From Robinsoniella peoriensis (GTDB lineage Bacteria; Bacillota; Clostridia; Lachnospirales; Lachnospiraceae), in NCBI RefSeq assembly GCF_042680125.1, contig NZ_JBHTNY010000010.1: DNA of 64,000 nucleotides; one strand, given 5' to 3'. The notes beneath the pieces were generated by a model. It did no database searches. It was not told where the DNA came from and saw only the letters and a list, made by a program, of their open reading frames with translations. Shown here piece after piece: positions 43,443 through 52,136 of this stretch (positions are counted from its first letter, which is position 1; every line of letters starts with the position of its first letter). The translations under genes and the position numbers were made by a program.

Positions 43443-44927
43443 TTACTCACTTCTGCCAAATAAAACACAAAGTTTTCTGATTTTGCTAATCAATTCTTCA
43501 TCAAAATCTTCATCGGTTAAACGCCAGGTCCAATTATCACCTAAAGTAGACGGCGTATTAATTCTGGCATCGGAATCCAGATAAAGATAATCCTGTACCG
43601 GTATTACCGCCAGCATTGCCACACTGGAAAGTGCCAAACGAATGAACTCCCAGTGAATTTCTTCATCGCTTCTGCCATACAGATTCATATATTCTTTAGC
43701 AAGCTCCCGGTCTTCCTCTGCCATTTCATAATACCAGGTTCTCAGTGTCTGGTTATCGTGGGTACCGGTATAAACCACACAGTTCTTGTCATAGTTATGA
43801 GGCAGGTAATTACTTGGTTCCCTGGAATCAAATGCAAATTCCAGCACTTTCATCCCCGGGAATCCGCTCTCTTCCACCATCTGTATAACACTTGGAGTTA
43901 AATATCCGAGATCTTCCGCAATCACCCGCATTTCCCCTAACTGCTTCCTTAACTGCCTGAACAGATCCAGTCCCGGACCCTTTTTCCAACATCCATTTTC
44001 TGCAGTCTTATTTCCATAAGGAATCGCGTAATATTCATCAAATCCCCGGAAATGATCTACCCTCACAATGTCGTAAAGGCGGAAACACCGTTCCATACGT
44101 TTTGCCCACCATACATATCCGGTCTCTTTGTGATATTCCCATTTATACAGAGGATTCCCCCACAACTGGCCTGTAGCTGAAAATCCATCCGGAGGGCACC
44201 CAGCTACATCGATGGGCAGATTCTCAGCATCAAACTGAAATAAATCCGGACGCGCCCAGGTATCTGCGCTGTCAAATGCTACATAAATGGGAATGTCTCC
44301 AATAATCTCCACACCGCTTTGATTTGCGTATTTCTTTAATGCATACCATTGTTCCTGGAACTTAAACTGCTGAAAGCGGAAAAAATTAATTTCATCTTCA
44401 TACAGATTCCTGTACTTTTCCATTGCCTCCGGTTTACGAAGCCGGATATCCTCATCCCAATGGTCCCAGCTGACTCCGTCAAAATGATTTTTTACCGCCA
44501 TATACAGGCAATAATCATCCAGCCATTCCTCATTCTCTGCTAAGAAATTCTGGTAATCCTGATTTCCTTCTAATTCACAGTGCTCGTAAGCTTTCCGTAA
44601 AAGGAGAAATCGGGAGTCATAGATCTTTCCATAATCAATATGTCTTCTATTTGTACCAAAATCAAAAGACTTACATTCTTTTTCACTTAACAATCCTTCT
44701 TCCACCAGCTGGTCCAGATCAATGAAATATGGATTTCCAGCATAGGTAGAAAATGACTGGTATGGTGAATCCCCATACCCCGTAGGACCTAGAGGAAGAA
44801 TCTGCCAGAACTTCTGGCCTGCCGCCTTTAATATATCTACAAAATCATATGCGCTTTTTGAAAATGTGCCAATTCCATACTTAGATGGAAGGCTGGCTAT
44901 CGGTAATAACATTCCACTGGCTCTCAT
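43443..44927 (-). CDS. malQ: 4-alpha-glucanotransferase (amylomaltase, MalQ)
   Basis: 494 residues. GH77 enzyme that transfers alpha-1,4-glucan chains. RASGMLLPIASLPSKYGIGTF at the start, GDSPYQSFSTYAGNPYFIDLD, the nucleophile region IVRVDHFRGFDEY, acid/base VIAEDLGYLTP and YTGTHDNQTLRTW are clear catalytic landmarks. It has GAGGAGG 7 bases before the ATG and a promoter with a LacI-like operator upstream. Confidence 0.97.
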   Translation of the reverse strand: MRASGMLLPIASLPSKYGIGTFSKSAYDFVDILKAAGQKFWQILPLGPTGYGDSPYQSFSTYAGNPYFIDLDQLVEEGLLSEKECKSFDFGTNRRHIDYGKIYDSRFLLLRKAYEHCELEGNQDYQNFLAENEEWLDDYCLYMAVKNHFDGVSWDHWDEDIRLRKPEAMEKYRNLYEDEINFFRFQQFKFQEQWYALKKYANQSGVEIIGDIPIYVAFDSADTWARPDLFQFDAENLPIDVAGCPPDGFSATGQLWGNPLYKWEYHKETGYVWWAKRMERCFRLYDIVRVDHFRGFDEYYAIPYGNKTAENGCWKKGPGLDLFRQLRKQLGEMRVIAEDLGYLTPSVIQMVEESGFPGMKVLEFAFDSREPSNYLPHNYDKNCVVYTGTHDNQTLRTWYYEMAEEDRELAKEYMNLYGRSDEEIHWEFIRLALSSVAMLAVIPVQDYLYLDSDARINTPSTLGDNWTWRLTDEDFDEELISKIRKLCVLFGRSE

Positions 44928-44962
44928 ATAAGTGCCTCCTCTGTTCTTCTTTATCTGTTTCC

Positions 44963-45027
44963 GGTAACGTTATCGGTACCGTTTCCAATTCTATAATTAT
45001 CATAGCACAGATATACACGGCTGGCAA
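44963..45027 (-). promoter_or_regulatory. malQ promoter with LacI-type operator
   Basis: TTGCCA (45022-45027), 17-base spacer and TATGAT (44999-45004) on the minus strand. Downstream, where a roadblock repressor would bind, lies GGTAACGTTATC (44963-44974), a near-palindrome with a central CG typical of LacI-family operators, next to GGTACC. Confidence 0.6.
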
Positions 45028-45104
45028 CTCCAATTCTCCTGATTTTTTGCATTTCAGAAAAACGCATAAGTTACAGCCCTGTATTCTGTGCACATTTACT
45101 TTAA

Positions 45105-46037
45105 CTACTTTATCTTACGCCTGTTAACGACTATAATTCCGGCACTGACGAGAATCAATGCCCCAAGATTTCGCAGGGTAAAGGCATTCTCCTGAAGGAA
45201 AATTGCAGATAAAAACACTCCAAACACCGGAATCATAAATCCATAGATCGCTACCTTTCCCACGGGATTATATTTCAGCAGAATCGTCCATATGGAAAAT
45301 GCTGCAGAGGATATAAATGCCATATATAAAAGCAGAAGTAACCCGGATGCAGAGAATCCGCTGACAATCTTTCCACCGCTTAAAAATCCTATACCAATTA
45401 ACAGAGCACCTCCAGATAAGAGCTGCAATGCAGTAATCAAAATGGGATCTTCTTTTTGCGCAAGCCGCTTTGACCACAAAGAAGCCACAGAATATGCCAA
45501 TGCAGAAATCATCAAAAATCCTTCCCCCTGAATTGAAAAAGATGTATCCCATCCACTCAGGGAAAAATTAGTAAGAATGACTCCTCCAAACCCAAGAAGA
45601 CACCCCACACATTTTTGAATATTCAGCTTCTCACTTTTCATAAAAAAATGAGCCAGTAATATGGTAAAAAAGGAATTCGACGCACTAATGATTGATCCTT
45701 TTACACCGGTGGTATTCGCAACTCCGATATAGAAAAAAATGTACTGTATCGTGGTCTGTACCACACCCAGTCCCAATATTCCGGGTATCATTTTCCGAAC
45801 CGGAACCGGGAATCTTTTCTTTAGTATCCATACAAAAACAAACGTCATGATCCCTGCAAGGAAAAATCGATAGCCCGCAAATAAAATTTTTGATCCAATA
45901 TCCTCTGCAGCTATCTGAAAGATCTCATATCCCGATTTCACACAGGGATACGCACTTCCCCACAAAGCAGTGCTGATCACGGCAAGTATTCCTACTATCC
46001 AGAGATTTGTCAAATAATGACCCGCATCTTTTTTCAT
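45105..46037 (-). CDS. DMT-superfamily (EamA) transporter
   Basis: 310 residues, about ten membrane segments in two EamA repeats. TALWGSAYPCVKSGYEI and KGSIISASNSFFTILLAHFF in the first half, GEGFLMISALAYSVASLW and NPVGKVAIYGFMIPVFGVFLSAIFLQE in the second, are family signatures. The ATG at 46037 has GGAGAG 3 bases upstream. A metabolite or amino-acid exporter is likely; substrate unknown. It lies 79 bases after the iron alcohol dehydrogenase gene on the same strand. Confidence 0.85.
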   Translation of the reverse strand: MKKDAGHYLTNLWIVGILAVISTALWGSAYPCVKSGYEIFQIAAEDIGSKILFAGYRFFLAGIMTFVFVWILKKRFPVPVRKMIPGILGLGVVQTTIQYIFFYIGVANTTGVKGSIISASNSFFTILLAHFFMKSEKLNIQKCVGCLLGFGGVILTNFSLSGWDTSFSIQGEGFLMISALAYSVASLWSKRLAQKEDPILITALQLLSGGALLIGIGFLSGGKIVSGFSASGLLLLLYMAFISSAAFSIWTILLKYNPVGKVAIYGFMIPVFGVFLSAIFLQENAFTLRNLGALILVSAGIIVVNRRKIK

Positions 46038-46116
46038 ATTCTCTCCAAAAAACAGAGCCAGACACAAGATCATCTCTGAAAAATGCTCTTGTGCGGCCCT
46101 ATTTCGTATCTATTTA

Positions 46117-47271
46117 TTAATTTACATCCCAGAGACGTTCGTAGATATCCATAATATCATCTTTGGTTGGAACTCTTGGATTGGTTGGTGTACAGGCATC
46201 CGCTAAAGCTGCATCCGCCATAGCCGGAATTGCTGCAAAATATTCTTCTTTTGTGCATTTTCCAGTCTGTGCAATACAAAGCGGAATATCCATTTCTCTT
46301 AACATGAACTGTACCCAGGCTACCAATGCTCTAATGGTAGTGATTGTATTAAAGTTCTGAAGTCCTAAGATTCTTGCGATCGTTACGTATTTTTTAACCT
46401 GTTTCGGGTATTCCTTCTGACTTCTGCTGTGTTTGCTTATGTAACTGTTATATTGAATAATAAATGGCAGCAGCATTGCATTCGCACGTCCATGAGGAAT
46501 ATGGAATCTTGCACCCAGCTGATGTGCCATACTGTGATTAATCCCCAGCGAAGCGGAGTTAAATGCAAGTCCTGCAAGACAAGATGCAATATGCATTTTC
46601 TTTCTGGCATGTGTGTCGCTTCCATCCAGGTAAGCACGTAATAAGAAGCTGCCGCAGATTTCAATTGCTTTTTCGGATAATGCTGCCGCAAATTCCTGAT
46701 TTTCGGTACTTACATATGCTTCTAACGCATGGGTAAATACATCCATTCCGGTATCTGCTGTGATTGCAGGCGGAACACTTCTGGTCAGCTCTGCATCTAA
46801 AATCGCTTCGGTTGGAAGCAGGCTTTCAGAAACCAGTGGATATTTAATCTGTTCTACCGGGTCGGAAATGACAGAAAATGACGTTACTTCAGAGCCTGTA
46901 CCACTTGTAGTAGGTATTGCAATTAAAGCCATTTCTTCTTTTGCACCAAGCTTTGTAGCAAACTCTCGCATACCTTTTGCGGAATCAATCGCGGAACCGC
47001 CGCCTACTGCAACAATTGCTTCCGGCTGATATTCCAACAGTGCTTTTACGCCTAAAACTACTTTTTCAATCGGCGGATCCGGCACTACATCTTTGTATAT
47101 GGAATATTCTTTCCCACTCTTGTCCAATCGTCTTGTTACCAGTTCGATCATACCGCTCTGGACTACAAACGGATCTGTTATAATCATTATTTTCTGATAT
47201 GGAATATCTGTCAAACGGTCTAATGCATTGTCACCGAAATATATCTTCGTCTTAATATCAAAACTATTCAT
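46117..47271 (-). CDS. Iron-containing alcohol dehydrogenase
   Basis: 384 residues, group III ADH. NAD-binding VGGGSAIDSAKG, TTSGTGSEVT, and metal-ligand region HALEAYVS ... NHSMAHQLGARFHIPHGRANA with the four His/Asp positions. The likely reaction is reduction of short aldehydes (ethanol, propanol or butanol) with NAD(P)H during fermentation, as in PduQ/AdhB types. It has its own promoter overlapped by a Rex-like site, which suggests redox control like that of adhE. Confidence 0.92.
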   Translation of the reverse strand: MNSFDIKTKIYFGDNALDRLTDIPYQKIMIITDPFVVQSGMIELVTRRLDKSGKEYSIYKDVVPDPPIEKVVLGVKALLEYQPEAIVAVGGGSAIDSAKGMREFATKLGAKEEMALIAIPTTSGTGSEVTSFSVISDPVEQIKYPLVSESLLPTEAILDAELTRSVPPAITADTGMDVFTHALEAYVSTENQEFAAALSEKAIEICGSFLLRAYLDGSDTHARKKMHIASCLAGLAFNSASLGINHSMAHQLGARFHIPHGRANAMLLPFIIQYNSYISKHSRSQKEYPKQVKKYVTIARILGLQNFNTITTIRALVAWVQFMLREMDIPLCIAQTGKCTKEEYFAAIPAMADAALADACTPTNPRVPTKDDIMDIYERLWDVN

Positions 47272-47304
47272 GATTCCCGTCCCTTCTTTATCACTTTTTT
47301 GTCA

Positions 47305-47352
47305 TTGTTAACATATTAACATTAATATACCACATTTATTTGGGATTCGCAA
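47305..47352 (-). promoter_or_regulatory. Promoter and Rex-like operator of the iron ADH gene
   Basis: TTGCGA (47347-47352), 17-base spacer, TATATT (47324-47329), minus strand. Immediately downstream is TTGTTAA-CATA-TTAACAT (47305-47322), one mismatch from the Rex consensus TTGTTAANNNNTTAACAA. Confidence 0.65.
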
Positions 47353-47461
47353 GTTTAAATCCTAGAAAACAACAAAAATCCACATTGAAATCTACCTAAT
47401 CCAAAACCCGCTGCTGCCGTATAATAAATGCTGGAAAAGAAAGGTATTCTGAAAAAACTTT

Positions 47462-48088
47462 TTATAATAAATAAGTGGGCATTTCATCCTTAATACCGAT
47501 ATAATTCTTCTGTACCCCTGTTTCCTGTTCAACCACAACGGTTTCTTTCGTTTCCTTTTTTACTCGTGCGGGAGCCTTTGTTTTTGCAGCTGCTTTTTTC
47601 ACAGGTGCTGCTTTTGATGTTGTTTTTACTGCAGCCGTTTTCTTTGCCGAAGCCGCTTTTTTAGCTGGTTCTGCCTTTTTTGCCGGTTCAGCCTTTTTAT
47701 CTGGCTCTTCCTTCGTTACCGGCTCTGCCTTTTTCACTGGTTCTGCCTTTTTCACCGGCTCTGCCTTTTTCACTGGCTCTTCCTTTTTCACTGGCTCTGC
47801 CTTTTTCACTGGCTCTGCCTTTTTCACTGGCTCTTCCTTCGTTACCGGCTCCGCCTTAGGCGCAGTTTTTCTTCTGGTCGTTTTTTTCACTGGTTTTTCA
47901 GCTGCAGACACTTCCGCTTTTGTTTCTGAATTAACAGATTCCTTTTGTTCTTCTGCCGGCATTTCAGCTGCTTCTTTTACTTCCTGCTTCTCTTCTGCCA
48001 TACTTTTTTCCTCCACTTGATTTTCTGTTGCCTGTGTCATAAACTCTATATTATTTTCCTTTTTACTTCCTGATTTCGCTGCTCTCAT
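47462..48088 (-). CDS. Lys/Pro/Glu-repeat protein coupled to a ParA ATPase
   Basis: 208 residues, intrinsically disordered by composition. An acidic N-terminal part (EEKSMAEEKQEVKEAAEMPAEEQ) precedes a run of about ten hexapeptides of the KKAEPV/KKEEPV type, then an Ala/Lys-rich histone-H1-like stretch (AKKTAAVKTTSKAAPVKKAAAKT) and a hydrophobic end NYIGIKDEMPTYLL. The ATG at 48088 has AGAGGAAG upstream. The gene begins 10 bases after the ParA stop. This mirrors ParA-type positioning pairs where a disordered adapter links ATPase and cargo (inference). It could instead be a nucleoid protein. Confidence 0.75.
   Translation of the reverse strand: MRAAKSGSKKENNIEFMTQATENQVEEKSMAEEKQEVKEAAEMPAEEQKESVNSETKAEVSAAEKPVKKTTRRKTAPKAEPVTKEEPVKKAEPVKKAEPVKKEEPVKKAEPVKKAEPVKKAEPVTKEEPDKKAEPAKKAEPAKKAASAKKTAAVKTTSKAAPVKKAAAKTKAPARVKKETKETVVVEQETGVQKNYIGIKDEMPTYLL
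47690..47860. repeat. 18-bp tandem repeats in the Lys/Pro/Glu-repeat gene
   Basis: Imperfect repeats of TTTTTCACTGGCTCTGCC (plus-strand view) with variants CTTCGTTACCGG and CTCTTCC. They encode the KKAEPV hexapeptides and probably vary in number by slippage. Confidence 0.85.
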
Positions 48089-48098
48089 GATGCTTCCT

Positions 48099-48890
48099 CT
48101 ACCTACTGCCAATTTCCAGTACCTCCTCTGCCAATGCTGTATATTCTTTTGCACTTCTGCTGCTCTTTTTATAGGCAACTACCGGTGCGCTGTTATCCTG
48201 TGACCATTCGATAGAACTGTCCACCCGAATATAAGATTCGAATAAATGGATATCTTCCATCTCCTTTAATGTTTCCATTGTCTGTTTAAAATAATTCTTT
48301 CGGGTATCTACTTTTGTTACTACAATTCCCAACAGTTTCAGTTCTGTTGAAATCTGCTTAACCTCATTTAAAAAATCAAACATATTCGCCAGGCCAAATA
48401 AGCCCCAGGGACTGGCTTCTACGGGTATGATTACCTGATCGGATGCACAGAGTATGTTCATTACCCATCCTCCAAGCGTAGGAGGTGCATCAATCAGTAT
48501 ATAATCGTAGATACCGGATGTACGAACCTTCTCAAGACACTTTTTCAGAATTAATTCTCTCTGCCATTTTGTAAACAATTCATATTCAATAGAACTCATT
48601 AAAGTAGAAGAAGGAATCAGATCCAGATTCTCATAAGCGGTAGAAACTATGTAATCACTCAAGTCCTTTTGGGCCTTTATCGCCTGATAAAGATTATTAT
48701 CGCCTGTAGCAAATTCTAATACCTCATCCTCTGTAAAAAATGACAGTGATAAATTCAGCTGCATATCCGCATCGATCAAAAGCACTTTTTTCCCGGCCAT
48801 AGCCATAGCACATCCTACATTAGAGCAGGTAGTAGATTTACCACTTCCTCCTTTATTATTCGTAAAACAAATGACTTTTGTTTCTTTCAT
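48099..48890 (-). CDS. ParA/Soj-family partitioning ATPase
   Basis: 263 residues. Deviant Walker A NNKGGSGKSTT, switch I VLLIDADMQLNLS, Walker B YILIDAPPTLG, later VIIPVEASPWGLFGL and VVTKVDTRKNYFKQ: the standard ParA/MinD order. No ParB/Spo0J-type HTH gene follows; the only partner is a disordered basic repeat protein. The ATG has GAGG 5-6 bases upstream. It could position a protein complex or DNA rather than the origin. Confidence 0.92.
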   Translation of the reverse strand: MKETKVICFTNNKGGSGKSTTCSNVGCAMAMAGKKVLLIDADMQLNLSLSFFTEDEVLEFATGDNNLYQAIKAQKDLSDYIVSTAYENLDLIPSSTLMSSIEYELFTKWQRELILKKCLEKVRTSGIYDYILIDAPPTLGGWVMNILCASDQVIIPVEASPWGLFGLANMFDFLNEVKQISTELKLLGIVVTKVDTRKNYFKQTMETLKEMEDIHLFESYIRVDSSIEWSQDNSAPVVAYKKSSRSAKEYTALAEEVLEIGSR

Positions 48891-48934
48891 CAGGCACCTC
48901 GCTTTATTTCATAGATATTTCTTATATAAAATTG

Positions 48935-48963
48935 ATTATACGAGGTTTTTTGACTTATTTCAA
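48935..48963 (-). promoter_or_regulatory. Promoter of the ParA operon
   Basis: TTGAAA (48958-48963) and perfect TATAAT (48935-48940), 17-base spacer, minus strand, 45 bases before the ATG. Confidence 0.7.
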
Positions 48964-49017
48964 CTTTTAATTTCTTACTGTTCCCGGAATAAGATTTCTT
49001 TTTCAGAAAACAAAAGA

Positions 49018-49047
49018 ACCAGGTTTTGAGTAAATTCAAAACCTGGT
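49018..49047. terminator. Terminator after the MFS gene
   Basis: A perfect 12-bp stem ACCAGGTTTTGA/TCAAAACCTGGT with a 6-base loop. It lies 14 bases after the MFS stop. Confidence 0.85.
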
Positions 49048-49060
49048 ACAAGATATTTCT

Positions 49061-50329
49061 CTAATAACTTCCCACTTCTTCCTTTTCAAATGACTGTCCC
49101 ATGGATCGGAAGACTTTTCCTGCTGCTAATGCAATTACAATTGAGATAAAAGCTGCACCAAAAATAACGATATGCGGTGTCATTTTAAATTTTTCAAATA
49201 GAGCTCCATACATTGCCTGCCCAACCGGCTGCGAACACATAGCCAATGCCAGTACCCAGGAAATTACCTTTCCTAATAAATGTGCCGGAGTCTGCCCCTG
49301 AACAAAAGATAGCATCTGCACGCTGAACATGGTAGACATCCCCATCAATCCAAAACTGCTTATGGTAATAATGATATACGCAGCCATTGGGGTACAATCA
49401 ATTAAAAACACAGCCCCCATAGGAATTAACAGTATCGCAGAACCTAAAAGCATCCATGAGGTCTGCTCCACCTTTAATTTTTTAGCCAGAACACCCGTCA
49501 GTATGCCGCCAAGTAACCCACCTGCGGCCAAAGCCCCCTGGGCATATCCATACATCTGGTCCGGCATACCCAGAGTCTGTGTAATCATAACCGGCATGGA
49601 TACCATCACCATAGAACTCAGGAATAAATTAAACGCTGCCACAATCATGATTCCTTTCATGATAATGGGGTTTTCTTTAACAATAAAAGTCATGCTTTCC
49701 TTAAAATCACTTTTCACTAATACCAGCATACTTGTCGCTTTTCTGGTCTTCACATTTGGAATACGTATAAAAATCTCCATTACCGCAGAGCAGAAAAAGC
49801 AAATACCGCCGATTGCCAAAATCGGGGTCAGCCCCCATAATCCAAATAATATTCCTCCTATAATAGGACCCAGTAAATTAGAAAGTGCGCTGACCTGATT
49901 GATCACGGCATTCGCCTGCAGCAAATGTTCTTCATCTGCCAGCAGGGGCATACTAGCCTGAACAGCCGGCTGATAAACCCCCTGTATTCCATAAAGAATC
50001 ATTAATGTAATGATCAATAGTACAATCAGATTCAGTCTCCCCATAGTAATTGAAAATATAGTTATGAGCGCTGCTGTGGCAAAATCCAGTACCACCATAA
50101 TATTTCTTTTATTCACCCTGTCTGCAATCATCCCTCCAATAGGAGTTAACACAATCATTGGAATAAATGACAGTGCGCTGGCAAGCCCAAAATAAGCAGC
50201 AGATCCCGTTATATTCAGCAGGTAAAGTGGCAGTGCGAATCGAATAATTGCATTTCCAAAAAGGGAAATAATCTGTCCGATTACCACCAGTGTGAAATCC
50301 CGGTGGAATAAAGTTGTTTTTTGATTCAT
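49061..50329 (-). CDS. MFS efflux transporter
   Basis: 422 residues, about 12 membrane helices. RDFTLVVIGQIISLFGNAI at the start, the motif-A-like GGMIADRVNKRNIMV between helices 2 and 3, and motif C-like helix patterns fit the macrolide-efflux-like (MefE/Bcr) branch of MFS. Controlled by the TetR gene upstream: an ATACC-GACGTTT-GGTAT palindrome lies 20 bases before the ATG. Drug export is plausible, but substrate unknown. Confidence 0.87.
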   Translation of the reverse strand: MNQKTTLFHRDFTLVVIGQIISLFGNAIIRFALPLYLLNITGSAAYFGLASALSFIPMIVLTPIGGMIADRVNKRNIMVVLDFATAALITIFSITMGRLNLIVLLIITLMILYGIQGVYQPAVQASMPLLADEEHLLQANAVINQVSALSNLLGPIIGGILFGLWGLTPILAIGGICFFCSAVMEIFIRIPNVKTRKATSMLVLVKSDFKESMTFIVKENPIIMKGIMIVAAFNLFLSSMVMVSMPVMITQTLGMPDQMYGYAQGALAAGGLLGGILTGVLAKKLKVEQTSWMLLGSAILLIPMGAVFLIDCTPMAAYIIITISSFGLMGMSTMFSVQMLSFVQGQTPAHLLGKVISWVLALAMCSQPVGQAMYGALFEKFKMTPHIVIFGAAFISIVIALAAGKVFRSMGQSFEKEEVGSY

Positions 50330-50348
50330 TCTAAATCCTCCTTAATTG

Positions 50349-50365
50349 ATACCGACGTTTGGTAT
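50349..50365. promoter_or_regulatory. TetR operator before the MFS gene
   Basis: ATACC-GACGTTT-GGTAT, an inverted repeat sharing GGTAT(G)TAT with the larger palindrome before the TetR gene. Confidence 0.5.
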
Positions 50366-50426
50366 GTATGTTTTTAAAAATATACTGCCACTATATTACG
50401 TGACAGTAATTGAGTTGCTATCTTTT

Positions 50427-51095
50427 TTATGATAATTCTTTTGCTGAGTTCTCATCCATGATGCGTCGAAAGTATTGCAGTCTTTCAAGCATACTATCAT
50501 CTAAAACGGGAATGCCTATACGCTCTCCTACATCTTTTAGAAATAAAAATTTATCATACAGTTCATTATCCGGAACCGGAAATACTGCCGGGTTCAACCA
50601 GATATTAGACAGGATTATCAGCATCTCCGCCAATTGTTTGGGATACTTCGTACAAATGGAACCGTCTTTAATTCCCTCATGCACCAGAGGCTCTATCACT
50701 TCTCTGCAAAAATTATTAATACTACCATACAGTTGTGCTGCCAAAAAGCGTGAGTTATGCATTAGATCCGGCGCCGACTTCAGTACCTTTTCCTGATTTG
50801 GATTTCCCAAAGAAACCCGAATCGTTTTCTGTATCTTCTGTAAACCATTTAATGATGAGTCTTCCATTATCGCATATACACTACTATACATCTCTGCAAA
50901 CATACGCTCCATAACGGCTTCAATAATATCTTCTTTGGATTTAAAATGATGGTAGATGGCACCCTTGCTTAAATCCCCCAATTCATCTATTATTGCCTGA
51001 ATTGTTGTACTATCGTATCCTTTTTCCACAAACAATCTGGTAGCCACATCTAAGATACGATTTACTGTAACTTCCGGATACTTATTTCTAGCCAT
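50427..51095 (-). CDS. TetR-family regulator of the MFS pump
   Basis: 222 residues. HTH NRILDVATRLFVEKGYDSTTIQAIIDELGDLSKGAIYHHF with the usual helix after, a longer ligand domain. The ATG at 51095 has AGGAG 8 bases upstream. It is autoregulated, judged by a palindrome in its promoter, and precedes the MFS gene by about 97 bases with a second operator. Confidence 0.88.
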   Translation of the reverse strand: MARNKYPEVTVNRILDVATRLFVEKGYDSTTIQAIIDELGDLSKGAIYHHFKSKEDIIEAVMERMFAEMYSSVYAIMEDSSLNGLQKIQKTIRVSLGNPNQEKVLKSAPDLMHNSRFLAAQLYGSINNFCREVIEPLVHEGIKDGSICTKYPKQLAEMLIILSNIWLNPAVFPVPDNELYDKFLFLKDVGERIGIPVLDDSMLERLQYFRRIMDENSAKELS

Positions 51096-51110
51096 ACGTT
51101 CATCTCCTGT

Positions 51111-51162
51111 ATACATACTATTGGTATGTATGTAGTATACAGGAACTTTTACGCATTGTCAA
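51111..51162 (-). promoter_or_regulatory. TetR promoter with perfect palindromic operator
   Basis: TTGACA (51157-51162), 17-base spacer, TATACT (51134-51139) on the minus strand. ATACATAC-TATTG-GTATGTAT (51111-51131), a perfect palindrome with 5-base centre, begins right after the -10 box and is further flanked by CCTGTATAC/GTATACAGG. Confidence 0.75.
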
Positions 51163-51209
51163 TCATTATTCTGGTCTTTGATAACGTTACCTTCTGATCT
51201 GTATAATTT

Positions 51210-52046
51210 TTACTCTTTATTCTCTCTAAATCTCATTATCATTTCATTCGTCAGACTAATCGCGGTGTCGCAAACCGGTATATCTTCTCTGTTAAACCAC
51301 TCTGCAAATTCCAGCTCATTCCGATCCAGCGTTATGTCTTTTGCGCCATCAAGGTCTGCATAAAATCCGAACAGCAATGTACTGGAAAAAGCCCAGGGCT
51401 GGCTTTTATAATATCTTATATTCTTTACTTTAAGCCCCACTTCTTCCATAACTTCCCGTTTTACTGTTTCTTCAATCGTCTCACCAACCTCTGCAAATCC
51501 CGCTATCAAAGCATATTTCTTATAATTCCGCCCGGAATATCTGGACATCAGAAGCTTATTTCCATCTACAATTCCTACAATTACTGCAGGTGAAAGTTTG
51601 GGATATTCCTGTAATCCGCATTCGCTGCAAAACATCATTCGTTCTTTATCATGATGTTTCATTGGTTTACCGCATCTGCCACAAAAACGTCTGGTTTGAT
51701 ACCAGCTGAATATTTGAAATGCGGTTATTCCTGCAAATGCCAGATATTGGGGCTGTGCAGTCCGGAATATTTCCACATTCGCCATGGTAAATCCTGTTCC
51801 AGGGGAATTTGCTATGTTATTTGCCAGATAAAAACTCTGGCTGTTGATTGAAAATAAATAAGTACATCCCTCCTGCAGATTCTCTTCCATCGATTCCAGG
51901 TCTTTTAACCTCGGAAAGACGATTTGGTCATCACTGATATTTATCAAAACTTCATTTCCATGAAAACAAAGCAGAAAACTATCCTTATTTGGCAAATCAG
52001 GGGTATACTGATTATCTAAAACATATGGTGCTATATCCTGAATCAT
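51210..52046 (-). CDS. nudC: NAD(+) diphosphatase (NudC type; RNA decapping candidate)
   Basis: 278 residues. Zinc ribbon CGRCGKP ... CSECGLQEYP, Nudix box GFAEVGETIEETVKREVMEEVG and the NudC-specific SQPWAFSSTLLFG. NudC hydrolyses NAD to NMN and AMP and removes NAD caps from RNA. The N-terminal 110 residues are the family's poorly conserved dimerisation domain. Alone between a divergent-function TetR gene and an AAC(3)-like gene. Confidence 0.95.
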   Translation of the reverse strand: MIQDIAPYVLDNQYTPDLPNKDSFLLCFHGNEVLINISDDQIVFPRLKDLESMEENLQEGCTYLFSINSQSFYLANNIANSPGTGFTMANVEIFRTAQPQYLAFAGITAFQIFSWYQTRRFCGRCGKPMKHHDKERMMFCSECGLQEYPKLSPAVIVGIVDGNKLLMSRYSGRNYKKYALIAGFAEVGETIEETVKREVMEEVGLKVKNIRYYKSQPWAFSSTLLFGFYADLDGAKDITLDRNELEFAEWFNREDIPVCDTAISLTNEMIMRFRENKE

Positions 52047-52136
52047 TTATTCCTCCACCTTTCGTTTTGTTTTCTGCATTATATCAGGTTTAGAAAAAGC
52101 TTTCAATGCTTTTCAGAATCCGCCGCTTATATTCTT

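Noticed and set aside
47690..47860. CRISPR-like array
   Set aside because: The 18-bp tandem units have no spacers and code for a hexapeptide repeat.
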